Shown here: positions 9,922-19,829 of the stretch, one piece after another | How positions within the stretch are numbered: the stretch's first letter is position 1 | Layout: the number at the start of each line of letters is the position of its first letter | Source of the DNA: Saprospiraceae bacterium | Lineage (GTDB): Bacteria > Bacteroidota > Bacteroidia > Chitinophagales > Saprospiraceae | NCBI GenBank assembly: GCA_022844565.1 | Contig: JALHLK010000018.1 | Location: 17,119-81,118 of the forward strand | Length of the DNA: 64,000 nucleotides | Direction: 5' to 3' | Notes under the pieces: model-generated | Told to the model about the DNA's origin: nothing | The model's input: only the letters and a program-made list of their open reading frames with translations | Database searches by the model: none | Translations under genes and position numbers: made by a program

Positions 9922-12477
9922 TTAAAACGCCTTCACCATCTTAACCGTCTCACTGCTGTCCGCATTCACCACTTTTACATAGTAAATACCTTTTTGAAGT
10001 GATTCTGTATTGACGTCTACCGTATTCTCACCTTGTAGTAACTGAATCGAATTACTAGTAAGCAGGTTGCCACTCATATCAAAGAGGAGCAATTTTGCTG
10101 TATGCTCTACACTGGCATAGATGTCGACAAACATTTGTTCGTTTACAGGATTTGGTCCAAACTTCATCACCTTTAGTATGCCCTCCATTTCAGGAGTAAT
10201 TTTTATAGCTTCATCATTTTTTTGAGGCACGTCATTAGCAAGGATTGATGAAGTACTAATGGAATCTATGGTCACACAAGCTTTTGCTTCACATCCGTTC
10301 ATTGAAATTTCAGCGCAATATCTGCCTTTTTCTTTGATTTCTATACATTTACCTTTGGTGCCATTGCTCCACACAATGTTGTTATCAAGTGTTGGATTGT
10401 TGGTCTCTGCACATAGATAAAGACTATTGCCTCGTTTAACTCGTGAAATTGCAATTTTACATATATTTGGGTCAATATCTGACGAAGGAGTATATTTAAT
10501 ACATGTCCGAGTTTCGCACCCATCGGTAGTTATTATTTTTACACAATATTCACCTGTTTTCTCTACTTTAATACAAGTTGTCGTATCACCTGTAGACCAA
10601 GTAGTACTTTTGATCTTCTTATTAGAGACTGCGCATAGATAAGCTAGTGTGTTATCTTGTCTTTTTACAATTTCTAGTTTGCATCCATTGTTTTCATTTT
10701 CAATTTTGATACATTCTTTGGCTACACATCCATTGGCAAAAGTAACTTTTACGCAGTATTCCCCAGGTTTGTCGGTTTCGATGCATCGTTCTGTGCTACT
10801 ATTGGACCATTCGACACTTTTGACAGGAGTCGCGGTAAAGATGCAAAGTTTGTATTTGCCAGGTTGAGTAGTGTTTGCTGCCTTGGTAATTTGTACTTTA
10901 CAAGAATCTATTCCTGTTGGTAAGGTATATTTGATGCAGGCTTTGGTTTCGCAACCTTCAGCTGTTACTACTTTCACACAATATTCGTCAGTTTTGGTTG
11001 GAATGATGCAAGTGGAAGAATCTCCCGTAGACCAGCTTACCGTCTTAAGTTTTGACTTGGATACAACACATAGGTATGTTTTTTTTGTGATGGAGTCAAT
11101 TTTTCTGGTAATCTCTATTTTACACTCATTAACTTTTTCTATTTTAACACATTCCTTAGCGGTACAGCCATTGGCATATTGTACTTTTACACAATATTCA
11201 CCTGCTTTTTCCGGTTTGAAGCATCTTTCTTTACTTCCGTTAGACCATTCAAAATATTTTACTTCTCCTATTGGTAAAATGCATAAGGTTTGGTCACCTG
11301 TACCGATTGAAGTGTTAATTATTTTGACTATACACGTATCAAAGGGTGTACTTACATAGTTTACACAAGCTTTCGTTTCACATCCATCACTGGTGATAAT
11401 TCTTACACAATATTCACCTGATTTTTGAGGTATGATACAATCAGAAGAATCACGAGTAGACCAAATAAAAGATTTCACAGCGCTTCGAGTGACCGCACAT
11501 AAATAAGTTTTATTAGCTACATGATCAACTTTTCGGATTATGGTAACACTGCAATCATTATCAGAAGGAGCTTGGAATTTGATACAAGCACTTGTCACAC
11601 AACCTTCAGCGGTTATAACTTTCATGCAGTATTCACCTGATTTTGTTGGGACGATGCAAGACGAAGAATCTCCTGTTGACCAATATGTGTTTTTAATTTT
11701 TGATTTTGAAGATACACAGAAGTAGGTTTTTTTATTTAAAGAATCCACTCTTCTAAATATCTCAATCTTACACTCGTTAACGTTTTCGATTTTTATACAT
11801 TCCTTAGCTTTACAACCATTAGTGTATTCAACTGTTAGGCAATATTCACCCGCTTTTTCAGGTTTTATGCATCGTTCTTTACTGCCATTTGACCATTCTA
11901 GTGATTTTATAACTCCTACGGGTAGGATACATATTGATTGAGCACCATTTTCTAAATTTGTTTTGATTATTTTTACTATGCAAGTATCGATATTTGGAAT
12001 TATGTGGTTGTAGCAAGCTTTTGTCTCACACCCATTTTGAGATACTATTTTCACACAATATTCGCCAATTTTTGAGGGTGTGATACATTGTGTTTTTTCT
12101 CCTGATGACCAAAGATAACTCTTTACATTTTCAGCCCGTGCGCACAATTGCACTTTACCGGCAGTCAAACTATATACGATCGAAGCATTGCAAGAGTCAG
12201 TGCTAAATGAAGATACCTTAGTACAACCATCAGCGGTACAGCCATTTTTAAACTGTACTTTTACACAGTAAGATCCATTTTCTTTAACTTTGATCAAACT
12301 TTCATTAGCACCGTTTGACCAACCCAATTGACTTATTTTTAGGGTATCGTGATGTTTAATTTTTAAAGTGACATATCCTTCAAACTTTTCTTGAACGATG
12401 TCAAATTTACATTGAGCATGTAAAGTATTGGTAAGAAATAGAGCAAGCAGCGTAAGACCAAATAATAGTTTCTTCAT
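9922..12477 (-). CDS. Secreted Cys-rich ten-repeat protein with type A T9SS sorting domain
   Basis: No characterised family is recognised. The 851-residue protein has a signal peptide (KKLLFGLTLLALFLTNTLHAQ) and ten copies of a ~70-residue unit. Each unit has the core W-S-(T/N)-G...C-I...G-E-Y-C-V-K...N/E-G-C...A/K-C, with about four cysteines in near-constant spacing. Two unit subtypes are visible: one with WSNGSKERC and AKECIKI, the other with WSTGDSS-C and CETKAC. The last ~85 residues are a type A sorting domain (FGPNPVNEQMFVDIY ... LQKGIYYVKVV). A secreted or surface-attached structural or adhesive role is inferred. It lies 2 bp downstream of the DUF3109 gene, so the two are probably cotranscribed. 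Confidence 0.88.
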   Translation of the reverse strand: MKKLLFGLTLLALFLTNTLHAQCKFDIVQEKFEGYVTLKIKHHDTLKISQLGWSNGANESLIKVKENGSYCVKVQFKNGCTADGCTKVSSFSTDSCNASIVYSLTAGKVQLCARAENVKSYLWSSGEKTQCITPSKIGEYCVKIVSQNGCETKACYNHIIPNIDTCIVKIIKTNLENGAQSICILPVGVIKSLEWSNGSKERCIKPEKAGEYCLTVEYTNGCKAKECIKIENVNECKIEIFRRVDSLNKKTYFCVSSKSKIKNTYWSTGDSSSCIVPTKSGEYCMKVITAEGCVTSACIKFQAPSDNDCSVTIIRKVDHVANKTYLCAVTRSAVKSFIWSTRDSSDCIIPQKSGEYCVRIITSDGCETKACVNYVSTPFDTCIVKIINTSIGTGDQTLCILPIGEVKYFEWSNGSKERCFKPEKAGEYCVKVQYANGCTAKECVKIEKVNECKIEITRKIDSITKKTYLCVVSKSKLKTVSWSTGDSSTCIIPTKTDEYCVKVVTAEGCETKACIKYTLPTGIDSCKVQITKAANTTQPGKYKLCIFTATPVKSVEWSNSSTERCIETDKPGEYCVKVTFANGCVAKECIKIENENNGCKLEIVKRQDNTLAYLCAVSNKKIKSTTWSTGDTTTCIKVEKTGEYCVKIITTDGCETRTCIKYTPSSDIDPNICKIAISRVKRGNSLYLCAETNNPTLDNNIVWSNGTKGKCIEIKEKGRYCAEISMNGCEAKACVTIDSISTSSILANDVPQKNDEAIKITPEMEGILKVMKFGPNPVNEQMFVDIYASVEHTAKLLLFDMSGNLLTSNSIQLLQGENTVDVNTESLQKGIYYVKVVNADSSETVKMVKAF

Positions 12478-12479
12478 TT

Positions 12480-13061
12480 TTATTTTGTTGAAATATTTTG
12501 TTTTATATCATCAAGGCCTTCATAAAAATCATGACCTTTGTATCTAATTATGGCATCTTTTACAAATTGATAAATCGGAACTTTCAATTCTTCACCCAAG
12601 TCACAGGCCGCAGAACAAATGTCCCATTCATCATAATTCCAAGCTTCAAAACCTAAGTTTTCATTTTTGGAGACTCTGATGGGATATAGATGACAAGAGA
12701 TTGGTTTGTTGACAGGAATTTCACCATTTTTATGAGCTTGTTCTATGGCACATTGTGCAATCCCTATTTCATTAAAATTGAGGTACACACATTTGCCATC
12801 GGGATGCAAAGAAGTGCCGAGTTGTTCAGCATCTTTGTAATAAGTGAAACCTTCGGTACTTTCCAATAGTGTTTGTGCCTCAGGTGAAAGTCTTTTGGAA
12901 ATGATATGATTGTATTTTTTGATTTCATTGGCCTCTTCATCCGATAGGGGAGCACCGTAATCTCCTTCCCAACAACAGGCTCCTTTACAAGCATTAAGGT
13001 TGCAGACAAACTTGTTTGACAAAATCTCTTCACTTACCAACACATTATCAATAAAAATCAT
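12480..13061 (-). CDS. DUF3109 family protein, Cys-rich
   Basis: The protein matches the DUF3109 family, of unknown function, common in Bacteroidota. Characteristic Cys-containing pieces are CNLNACKGACCWEGDYGAPL, QCAIEQAH, KPISCHLYPIR and ICSAACDLG, which resemble the metal-binding cysteine patterns of YkgJ-type proteins. The frame extends to an ATG at 13088, but the family start MIFIDNVLVSEE corresponds to the internal ATG at 13061, giving 193 residues. No signal peptide is seen, so it is likely cytoplasmic. It lies directly upstream of the ten-repeat T9SS gene. A metal or Fe-S role is inference only. Confidence 0.88.
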   Translation of the reverse strand: MIFIDNVLVSEEILSNKFVCNLNACKGACCWEGDYGAPLSDEEANEIKKYNHIISKRLSPEAQTLLESTEGFTYYKDAEQLGTSLHPDGKCVYLNFNEIGIAQCAIEQAHKNGEIPVNKPISCHLYPIRVSKNENLGFEAWNYDEWDICSAACDLGEELKVPIYQFVKDAIIRYKGHDFYEGLDDIKQNISTK

Positions 13062-13221
13062 ATAAAGCAATTTGATTATAAATATCAAAATTACCTTTCA
13101 ATATGATATCAAGGTAGAATCCGTTGCAAAAAGTCATTTTATTTGACTAATTCTCTTAAATTTTAACGAAAATTAGTGGAATATACTGACTTTAACCCGA
13201 TTGGAATTGATTTGGAGCTAT

Positions 13222-14238
13222 TTATCGTAACATCAATTTTTGTACCTCCAATACTTGGCCAGCGTAATCACGTATGCTTAAAAAATATAAGCCTGGCGAA
13301 AATGTACTAAGGTTGATGGATTCGTCTATTTCATTCGCTTTTACCTCTTTTGAATAGATCGTTTGGCCTACTTGATTGTAAATATGAACTTGATCGATGA
13401 TATTTGATTTACTAAAATATTCTATTTTGATTAATCTATCTGTACTCGGATTAGGGAAAACAATTAACTTATCCTTTTCGAGATTGAGGTGTACGGATCT
13501 GATTTCGCTATAACTGATAGTGCCATCCAGGTCTACTTGCTTGATTCTGTAGTAATTTCTACCTAATAATGGTGCGATATCAAGGTATTCATACGTTTTT
13601 GAAGAGGATCTAGAGAGGTCAGCTTTTACTTTGCTTATGGAAAACCAGTTTTGAGCATTTGAAGAGCGCTCTACTTCGTAGTGCGAATGGTTGGTTTCTG
13701 AATGGGTTTGCCATGAGAGTAAATTCGTGTTTTTTAAATTAACTATTTTGAAATCTTCAAATATCACGGGAAGTATAGAAGAAAAACTAAAGCCAGATGT
13801 TTTTATCTGACCGCAATCCGTTCCTCCTTCTCGGCCAGTGATACCAAAACTTAAAGAAATTGAAGAAGTTCCACATGGAAATGATAAGCCAGCATTAGGA
13901 GCACTAGCCCATTGTTGAATATCATTATTACCAACAGATCCTAAGTTTGAGTCAAAGCTTAAGGTAGAACTCCCACTATTTCCTCCTGGAATATTCCAAC
14001 TAACAGACCCTCCACAAACATTAGAAGTTCCACCATTTCTAACCCATTTTTCTGTCTTAACAAAGATATTTTGAAGTGTAAATGGGCCTGACCCACTTAT
14101 GTTAATGGTGCTTCCTGCTTGATAAGTTGCTCCATTCACGATGATATAGACTTCATTGCCTTGCACTCCATAATAACCTTGACCAATTGTTATAAAGTAG
14201 AAACTAATTGAGAAAATGGTTGTAAATACCTTTTTCAT
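13222..14238 (-). CDS. Secreted protein with type A T9SS sorting domain
   Basis: A signal peptide (KKVFTTIFSISFYFITIGQ) precedes a Gly/Ser-rich domain of about 130 residues that I do not recognise. A segment with ILPVIFEDFKIVNLKNTNLL SWQTHSE follows, a sequence pattern commonly found just before T9SS domains in this phylum. The C-terminus is a type A sorting domain (VFPNPSTDRLIKIEY ... FSPGLYFLSIRDYAGQ). It starts 4 bp after the amylase-like gene ends, so the two form an operon. The N-terminal part could bind a polysaccharide alongside the amylase, but nothing in the sequence proves it. Confidence 0.82.
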   Translation of the reverse strand: MKKVFTTIFSISFYFITIGQGYYGVQGNEVYIIVNGATYQAGSTINISGSGPFTLQNIFVKTEKWVRNGGTSNVCGGSVSWNIPGGNSGSSTLSFDSNLGSVGNNDIQQWASAPNAGLSFPCGTSSISLSFGITGREGGTDCGQIKTSGFSFSSILPVIFEDFKIVNLKNTNLLSWQTHSETNHSHYEVERSSNAQNWFSISKVKADLSRSSSKTYEYLDIAPLLGRNYYRIKQVDLDGTISYSEIRSVHLNLEKDKLIVFPNPSTDRLIKIEYFSKSNIIDQVHIYNQVGQTIYSKEVKANEIDESINLSTFSPGLYFLSIRDYAGQVLEVQKLMLR

Positions 14239-14242
14239 ATTC

Positions 14243-17200
14243 TTAATTTTTTAATATGCGAACATTATTGATGATTAAATTTCCTTCATTGAGTACGGCA
14301 TTTGAGGTGGTATTGGTTAAAATATTTAGATTTTTAAGTGTTACATTTACGTTTGGATTGATTTTAAAGATGTATGGGTGAATGACATTTGCACCATTGA
14401 TGGTTAGGGGTGTTGTATTCGACCTATCTAATTCTATGTTTTTAGAAATGTCAATGGGTTGAGTCAAAGTAATATTATCGATATTGGATTCAAAAGTGAT
14501 CGTACTGTTTGTGGTGCTACATTCAATGGCATTTCTAAGACTACCTTCTCCAGTATTGGACGCTTCAGTCACATTGGTACATGGCACAATCTGGAAGTTG
14601 GTAAAAATTAGCATTTCTGATGGAGCTAAAAGATAAGTGCCATTTTGATTGGCATTGGTCACTTCATAAGTGGAGCCATCTACCGTTCCATTGTATCGGT
14701 GCCAAGTACCTTGCAAGGGAAATAGTGGGGTCACATCTCTTGCCACATTGGGGTCTAAATTTGCAACAACGATGACATGTTTACCATCATTGGTGGCTAG
14801 TTTCATGATTCTAGGGTTGCTAGTGCCAGACGCTTGTCCTATATTATCATAGTTTGGTGCTGTTGCATACAAATTATGATTATTTCGCATAGTAAAAATT
14901 CGTGAAATAAGTCTGTAAAGTTCTTTGCGTTTTGGATCATCATAATAATGCCATCTTACTGGTTTCTCTCCCGTTCGACCGTTTTCGTTGATATCTACTT
15001 CGTACCCTAATTCTCCAAATTGCCATAACATGCGAGGACCTGGAAGCAAAAGATTAAAGCCATAAGCTATTTTAAGTCGATCGATCATGTTTGCAGTGGT
15101 TCTTGGGCCGTTGTAGAATTGCATAAGTTCGTACCCTAGTCGCTGCTCATCGTGGCTTTCTCCATAGCTCATCCAATTAGCAAATTGAAAATTCCTTCCT
15201 GCCGCATTGTATACACCAGAATTGTAAATATTGGTATTATCTCCATTAAATCCTAAGATAAAACCTTTTAAATCATTGTGATGTCCGACACCACTCCACA
15301 TTAAAATTCCGTAATCCGCTAAAACTTTATCTTCATTGGAATTGGCCAAATGCTCAAAAATTGTAACGCTTCCAGAATAATGGGTCCACATCCGATCAAC
15401 CATCCTTTTGAGTAAGTCAATTCTATCTTGATTATAAGAACTTGCCCAATCATCTCCTGGAGGAAAATCATTAGGATCTGTCTGCCCAAAACCTTTTGTG
15501 AAATCAAAACGGAAACCATCAAATTTAAATTCTTTCAACCAATAGCCTAATATCGAATCTACCATCGCTTGCACATGTTGACTTTCGTGATTCCAATCTG
15601 CACCCCACCATCCTGCTTGGTTGCGTACCATTTTATGAGTAGGATTGAAGTAGGGACTATCATTAGCCGGTCTGTTTAGGGTAGTATTCCAATACAATTT
15701 TGCCATGACATTTGAATAAAAGGCATGGTTGAGCACTACATCATTAAATACTTGAATCTGACGTTTATGGCATTCATCAATAAATGTTTTAAGATTATTT
15801 TCTGGACCATAAGCCTTGTCAACTGCAAAGTAAAAGTTTGGATTGTAACCCCAACTTGAATTGCCTTCAAATTCGGATACGGGCATCACATGAATGGCAT
15901 TGATACCCAGTGATTTGATATAATCTAGTTTATCTATCGCAGCTAAGTAAGTCCCTTCTTCTGTAAAGTCTCTAAAATGCATTTCGTAGATATTAAGCCT
16001 ATCTGGTGTTGGTTTTGAAAAGGAGGGAGCTGTCCAAGTGTATTGAGGTCTATTGGTCTGTAAAATGGATGCTCGATCTACTGCTTGCGGTCTGTATGTG
16101 ATCAAACCAGGAAAGGTGGATGAGGATATTTGAAAGTCTTCAGGATCTGAAATTTTGTGTGAATACGGATCTGCTATCCTAATTGCACCATCAATTAAAT
16201 ATTGAAATACATATTCTTGCCCTGGATTTAAGCCTTCAAGTGTAACCCACCAATAATCACCTCGATCATTATCATTGTCGGCATCAAATGCACCATCCCA
16301 ACCATCGCGATCTCTATTCATTTTATAGGCTTCAGCGGGTGTCCAATTATTAAAATCTCCGATAACGTAGACGATGGATTTTGGTGCAGTAGTGCTTGTT
16401 CCACCAACAATACCCGTACCTTTCAGAAAACGCGTGTAGGTAGGTGCATGTAGTACCAGTGTTGCTTTGGTTGGATCATTGGGATGGTAATTGATGCCAG
16501 GTTTAACCCATGAAGGTCTCGGGGCTAATGTCACATTATTAAATCCTTTTATTCCTATCGTTTTTGATTTATTACCATTAGCGAACTGAGCAGTGACTCT
16601 AAATCTTCTTAGTGTGGTGTCTGTAATCATGATATTGCCCATGAAACTCAAGGTACTTGCACCACTGGTAATTGCACTGATGAATACTCCTGTCGTAGGA
16701 TGTATTTCATCAATGGCCCAAGAAGTTGGAGGTGTATTGGCCGTGGAAGCAATGGTAACCTGAGTGTTGACAGAAGCAAAAAACGGATCAGTAGTAGGTG
16801 TTGTAATGGTAAAATAATTACCAGGGTCGATGGCATTAAAATAATTTAAGCCATTGTTATCTTCCTTTAATGTTCCATCGACATTTCTAAAAAGAAAGTT
16901 TAATCCGAATAAGTCTTTTTCTGAGGGGACATTATAAAAACTTCTTAAATTTGGATTGAGGCTAATTGTCCAAATATTTCCTGTGGTATTGGTCATGACA
17001 CCTATATTATCATCTTGGCCCCAATTACCTACCGTGTGATTGAAAGTCGTTAAACTAGTTGAAGTACTTGAAACGCCAGAGTGTAGGTAAACTTTTGTTG
17101 CACCTTGTAGAAGAGAATTGGAAGCATCAAAAGTAATTGTTACTAAATCATTTTCATTAGGGAGTATGGGTGTCACGGTTACCCTTTTGACGGTGTAACT

Positions 17201-17959
17201 GTAGTTTTGTCCACTGTTGGTATTGGCATTGAATGTGTAAAAATCTACATTGCCTTGATTGATGGTAACATTTGGAGAACTTGTGAACACATAATATTGT
17301 AGCGATGTCCCTGCATTAAAACCTGGAATTTGAAAAGTATGAATAGCACCACTCGAATTCATGGGGGCGATGGTAGAAGAAGTCCAATTGTTATTTGTAT
17401 ATCTTATGAAAACGGACTGACCTGTATTCAAATTTCCGTTTGTCGTAGCTGTAACCGTAACATCTTGACCACCTCCTACATTGGCGGAAATTGGGGATTG
17501 ACTGACAGCACTAATCGTTCTAACCTCCCCTTGCACCTCAAAAAAGATAAATGAGTCCTTGGGTGCTACTCCTCCATCTTTTGTTTTAAAAACATAACGG
17601 TAATTAGTATTTGGCACATTATAAAACATAGCACCAGACGTAGTGCAAGAACTATTTAATTTGTATTCTGTATTTGGACTCACTGCGACATCAGATCCTA
17701 TGGTAATCGTCTTTTGTGCTGTTGTACTTGACCAATCCACTCCCAGTCTAAAAAATCGATTCCCTGTACCTTGAGGAGTGAGGACACCGCCAAAGGTACC
17801 CCCTAAATTATTGGAAAAATAATTGAAATTTGAATTACCAGTTGGACACGCATTACCTCCCCATCCTGAGGAAAACCCAGTGCCTACAATCGCATTTTGC
17901 GGATATAAAGCATTGATTAAAATAGTAAAGAAGATAAATGTGACTAAACCTTTTTTCAT
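14243..17959 (-). CDS. Secreted GH13 alpha-amylase family protein, 1238 aa
   Basis: The protein begins with a signal peptide (LVTFIFFTILINALYPQ) and has about 450 residues of beta-sandwich-like modules. A CBM48-like region follows (VYVIGDFNNWTP, about residue 525). The GH13 barrel starts near residue 656 (LNIYEMHFRDF). The expected catalytic residues are seen: nucleophile Asp819 in GFRFDFTKG, acid/base Glu869 in TIFEHLA, and Asp937 in GESHDEQR. FNDVVLNHAF is conserved region I. The last ~130 residues (EGSLRNAIEC ... GNLIINNVRILKN) look like the start of a beta-helix and end without a T9SS sorting domain. It should hydrolyse or branch alpha-glucans outside the cytoplasm; exact substrate is not readable. 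Confidence 0.9.
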   Translation of the reverse strand: MKKGLVTFIFFTILINALYPQNAIVGTGFSSGWGGNACPTGNSNFNYFSNNLGGTFGGVLTPQGTGNRFFRLGVDWSSTTAQKTITIGSDVAVSPNTEYKLNSSCTTSGAMFYNVPNTNYRYVFKTKDGGVAPKDSFIFFEVQGEVRTISAVSQSPISANVGGGQDVTVTATTNGNLNTGQSVFIRYTNNNWTSSTIAPMNSSGAIHTFQIPGFNAGTSLQYYVFTSSPNVTINQGNVDFYTFNANTNSGQNYSYTVKRVTVTPILPNENDLVTITFDASNSLLQGATKVYLHSGVSSTSTSLTTFNHTVGNWGQDDNIGVMTNTTGNIWTISLNPNLRSFYNVPSEKDLFGLNFLFRNVDGTLKEDNNGLNYFNAIDPGNYFTITTPTTDPFFASVNTQVTIASTANTPPTSWAIDEIHPTTGVFISAITSGASTLSFMGNIMITDTTLRRFRVTAQFANGNKSKTIGIKGFNNVTLAPRPSWVKPGINYHPNDPTKATLVLHAPTYTRFLKGTGIVGGTSTTAPKSIVYVIGDFNNWTPAEAYKMNRDRDGWDGAFDADNDNDRGDYWWVTLEGLNPGQEYVFQYLIDGAIRIADPYSHKISDPEDFQISSSTFPGLITYRPQAVDRASILQTNRPQYTWTAPSFSKPTPDRLNIYEMHFRDFTEEGTYLAAIDKLDYIKSLGINAIHVMPVSEFEGNSSWGYNPNFYFAVDKAYGPENNLKTFIDECHKRQIQVFNDVVLNHAFYSNVMAKLYWNTTLNRPANDSPYFNPTHKMVRNQAGWWGADWNHESQHVQAMVDSILGYWLKEFKFDGFRFDFTKGFGQTDPNDFPPGDDWASSYNQDRIDLLKRMVDRMWTHYSGSVTIFEHLANSNEDKVLADYGILMWSGVGHHNDLKGFILGFNGDNTNIYNSGVYNAAGRNFQFANWMSYGESHDEQRLGYELMQFYNGPRTTANMIDRLKIAYGFNLLLPGPRMLWQFGELGYEVDINENGRTGEKPVRWHYYDDPKRKELYRLISRIFTMRNNHNLYATAPNYDNIGQASGTSNPRIMKLATNDGKHVIVVANLDPNVARDVTPLFPLQGTWHRYNGTVDGSTYEVTNANQNGTYLLAPSEMLIFTNFQIVPCTNVTEASNTGEGSLRNAIECSTTNSTITFESNIDNITLTQPIDISKNIELDRSNTTPLTINGANVIHPYIFKINPNVNVTLKNLNILTNTTSNAVLNEGNLIINNVRILKN

Positions 17960-18211
17960 TTTATAGTAATTTGAATTTCAAATCATAATTGGTTTAGCGA
18001 GGTCAAAAAGTATTAAACATTTTGAAACTAATGGACTTAGTGTAATATTAACACAAAGTAAATATAAAAGTTTTATCTTTTGAAATTATTTTAGTTAAAA
18101 AAGAATTTGGTTTCTAGATTTTGGGGTAGGGTAGGGTTTAGGATTGCTATTCTGTTTATAATACAAATCATTATGATATAAATTGATATGTAGTCTTGAA
18201 CAGCTTATTAC

Positions 18212-18685
18212 TTATCTTTTCCCAAGGTATAATATTTCAACCTCTTGTTTTCCAATAACATCCGATTCATGAGTCAAGGTAATTTTTCTAGCATTTTTAT
18301 GTGCATCTGAGGTTTGATCACCGAATTCTACATGATAGGTTTTATTTGGTAAAATGATTTCCCATTTTCTTACTTTGGTAAAACCCGCATTTTCTTTAAA
18401 GGTTCGAAGTGTATAATTCACATTAGAATTTTGTTGAACATTGCGTTTTTTATAATCATATTTGACCATTTCTTCGGTAAAATCAAATTGACCAATATTC
18501 CCTTGTGTTCGCCAAATACTATCTGTAGTGCTGCTACCTGTCGATGTTTTATTGATGTACAAAATGACTAAGCTATCCACCTTCCAAGTACCTACTAAAC
18601 TATTAGATGCGTGTATTTCAGGCTTGGTGCATCGTCCAAGCACTAATGTAATGGCTATCAACAGAATAAGAGGATATATTTTCAT
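18212..18685 (-). CDS. Lipocalin-like lipoprotein
   Basis: The start at 18685 gives a lipoprotein signal (KIYPLILLIAITLVLGRC), with Cys at about residue 19 as the likely lipidation site. An upstream in-frame ATG at 18703 is possible but less clean. The mature part starts with SLVGTWKVDSLVI, the usual opening of lipocalin-like domain proteins in Bacteroidota, and continues as beta-strands. Ligand and role are unknown. It is transcribed away from the outer-membrane/S41 gene pair. Confidence 0.75.
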   Translation of the reverse strand: MKIYPLILLIAITLVLGRCTKPEIHASNSLVGTWKVDSLVILYINKTSTGSSTTDSIWRTQGNIGQFDFTEEMVKYDYKKRNVQQNSNVNYTLRTFKENAGFTKVRKWEIILPNKTYHVEFGDQTSDAHKNARKITLTHESDVIGKQEVEILYLGKR

Positions 18686-19027
18686 CAGATTACGATTTAG
18701 CATAAAGAACGTAGTAAATGCTAAAAACGTTGGATTTTATGACTGAATATGGTATTTCTTGTTAATGATTCTTACTTATTATATACTATTGTGAATAAAA
18801 TACTAAGTCAGTTTTTATCGCCCCCACGGAGTTGAATGATTAAATTCGTCACCTTTATTTAATTTAAATAATTGATTATCAATTCATTTGTGGTAAACTG
18901 CAAACCTAATTTATTGCAATTCACCACATACAATTGCATTTAGCCACTATAATTTGACTGTTATTTTAATTGCTTAAATCTTTGTGTCATTCATTTTAAA
19001 TTATTCACTTAAATTTAATTAGATACA
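18686..19027. other. Intergenic stretch without recognised gene
   Basis: This 340 bp divergent intergenic region is AT-rich. I see no coding frame, RNA gene or strong hairpin in it. It must contain the promoters of the flanking divergent genes, but no clear TAnnTTTG box was found. Confidence 0.5.
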
Positions 19028-19828
19028 ATGACAAATCAATTGCTTTTCTGGTTTTTTACTTTGACAATAACCATTAATCTTGATGCTCAGTCAAAGACTT
19101 CAAATGCTTATTGGATGAATCATGGCGTTGCATTTCCTTCAACAAAAGAAACTCACTATACATCAAAATATAGAAATGGAATTGGGTATACTTTTCAAAT
19201 TGGATACGATAAGCAAACTTCGAGGTCAATTACAGGACTTTCTTTTATGTTTTTGTACTCATCACAAGGAAAAAAGAATATTTCTTACTCAACTATTTTA
19301 CGCCCTGAAGTAAAATATGAGTTTCTAAAATCAACATCTAGAAGTGGACTAAAAGTTGGTGGCTACTATGATATTGGTACAGTTTTAAATTTTAGAAGAG
19401 GAATTTGGTCTATTGAAAATGGTATAAATTATACAATTTGGTCTTCATTAGGTTTTTCAACTCAGTACTCCAAGCACATAAAGTATAAGGAAAAGTGCAT
19501 TGATTGGAATACTGAGTTTTCTATACCGGTATTAAGCTATTTAATAAGGCCTTCCTACACTTTCCCTTACACCGATAATTATTTAGAGAATGAAGTATTT
19601 AATTTTGATCGGTCTGGACTAGGAAAAAGTATAATAACCGGTGGAAAATTAGTAACACTTGACAAATTCATTTATTTGGGTTTTCAAACTGGTGTATCAA
19701 TTCCGTCTAAAAATAAATTTTGGGAATTTGGGCTTAGGTATTCATTTAAATTTACCCAAACAAATGAAGTAAAACCCATGCATCAAACTATCCATGAAAT
19801 TAGCTTTTTAACAAAAATATTAAATTAA
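19028..19828 (+). CDS. Putative outer-membrane beta-barrel protein
   Basis: No named family is recognised. The 266-residue protein has a signal peptide ending near LDAQS. The mature part consists of alternating amphipathic strands rich in Tyr, Phe and Ser (for example GYTFQIGYDKQT, RPEVKYEFL, GLKVGGYYDIGTV, FWEFGLRYSFKF), as in small outer-membrane barrels. The gene ends 1 bp before the S41 peptidase lipoprotein start, so the two are cotranscribed and may work together in the envelope. Confidence 0.65.
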   Translation: MTNQLLFWFFTLTITINLDAQSKTSNAYWMNHGVAFPSTKETHYTSKYRNGIGYTFQIGYDKQTSRSITGLSFMFLYSSQGKKNISYSTILRPEVKYEFLKSTSRSGLKVGGYYDIGTVLNFRRGIWSIENGINYTIWSSLGFSTQYSKHIKYKEKCIDWNTEFSIPVLSYLIRPSYTFPYTDNYLENEVFNFDRSGLGKSIITGGKLVTLDKFIYLGFQTGVSIPSKNKFWEFGLRYSFKFTQTNEVKPMHQTIHEISFLTKILN

Positions 19829-19829
19829 A

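Noticed and set aside
10427..11725. Several plus-strand open frames of 70-160 codons opposite the Cys-rich repeat protein.
   Set aside because: They repeat with the period of the real gene on the other strand and have no independent features; they are antisense shadows.
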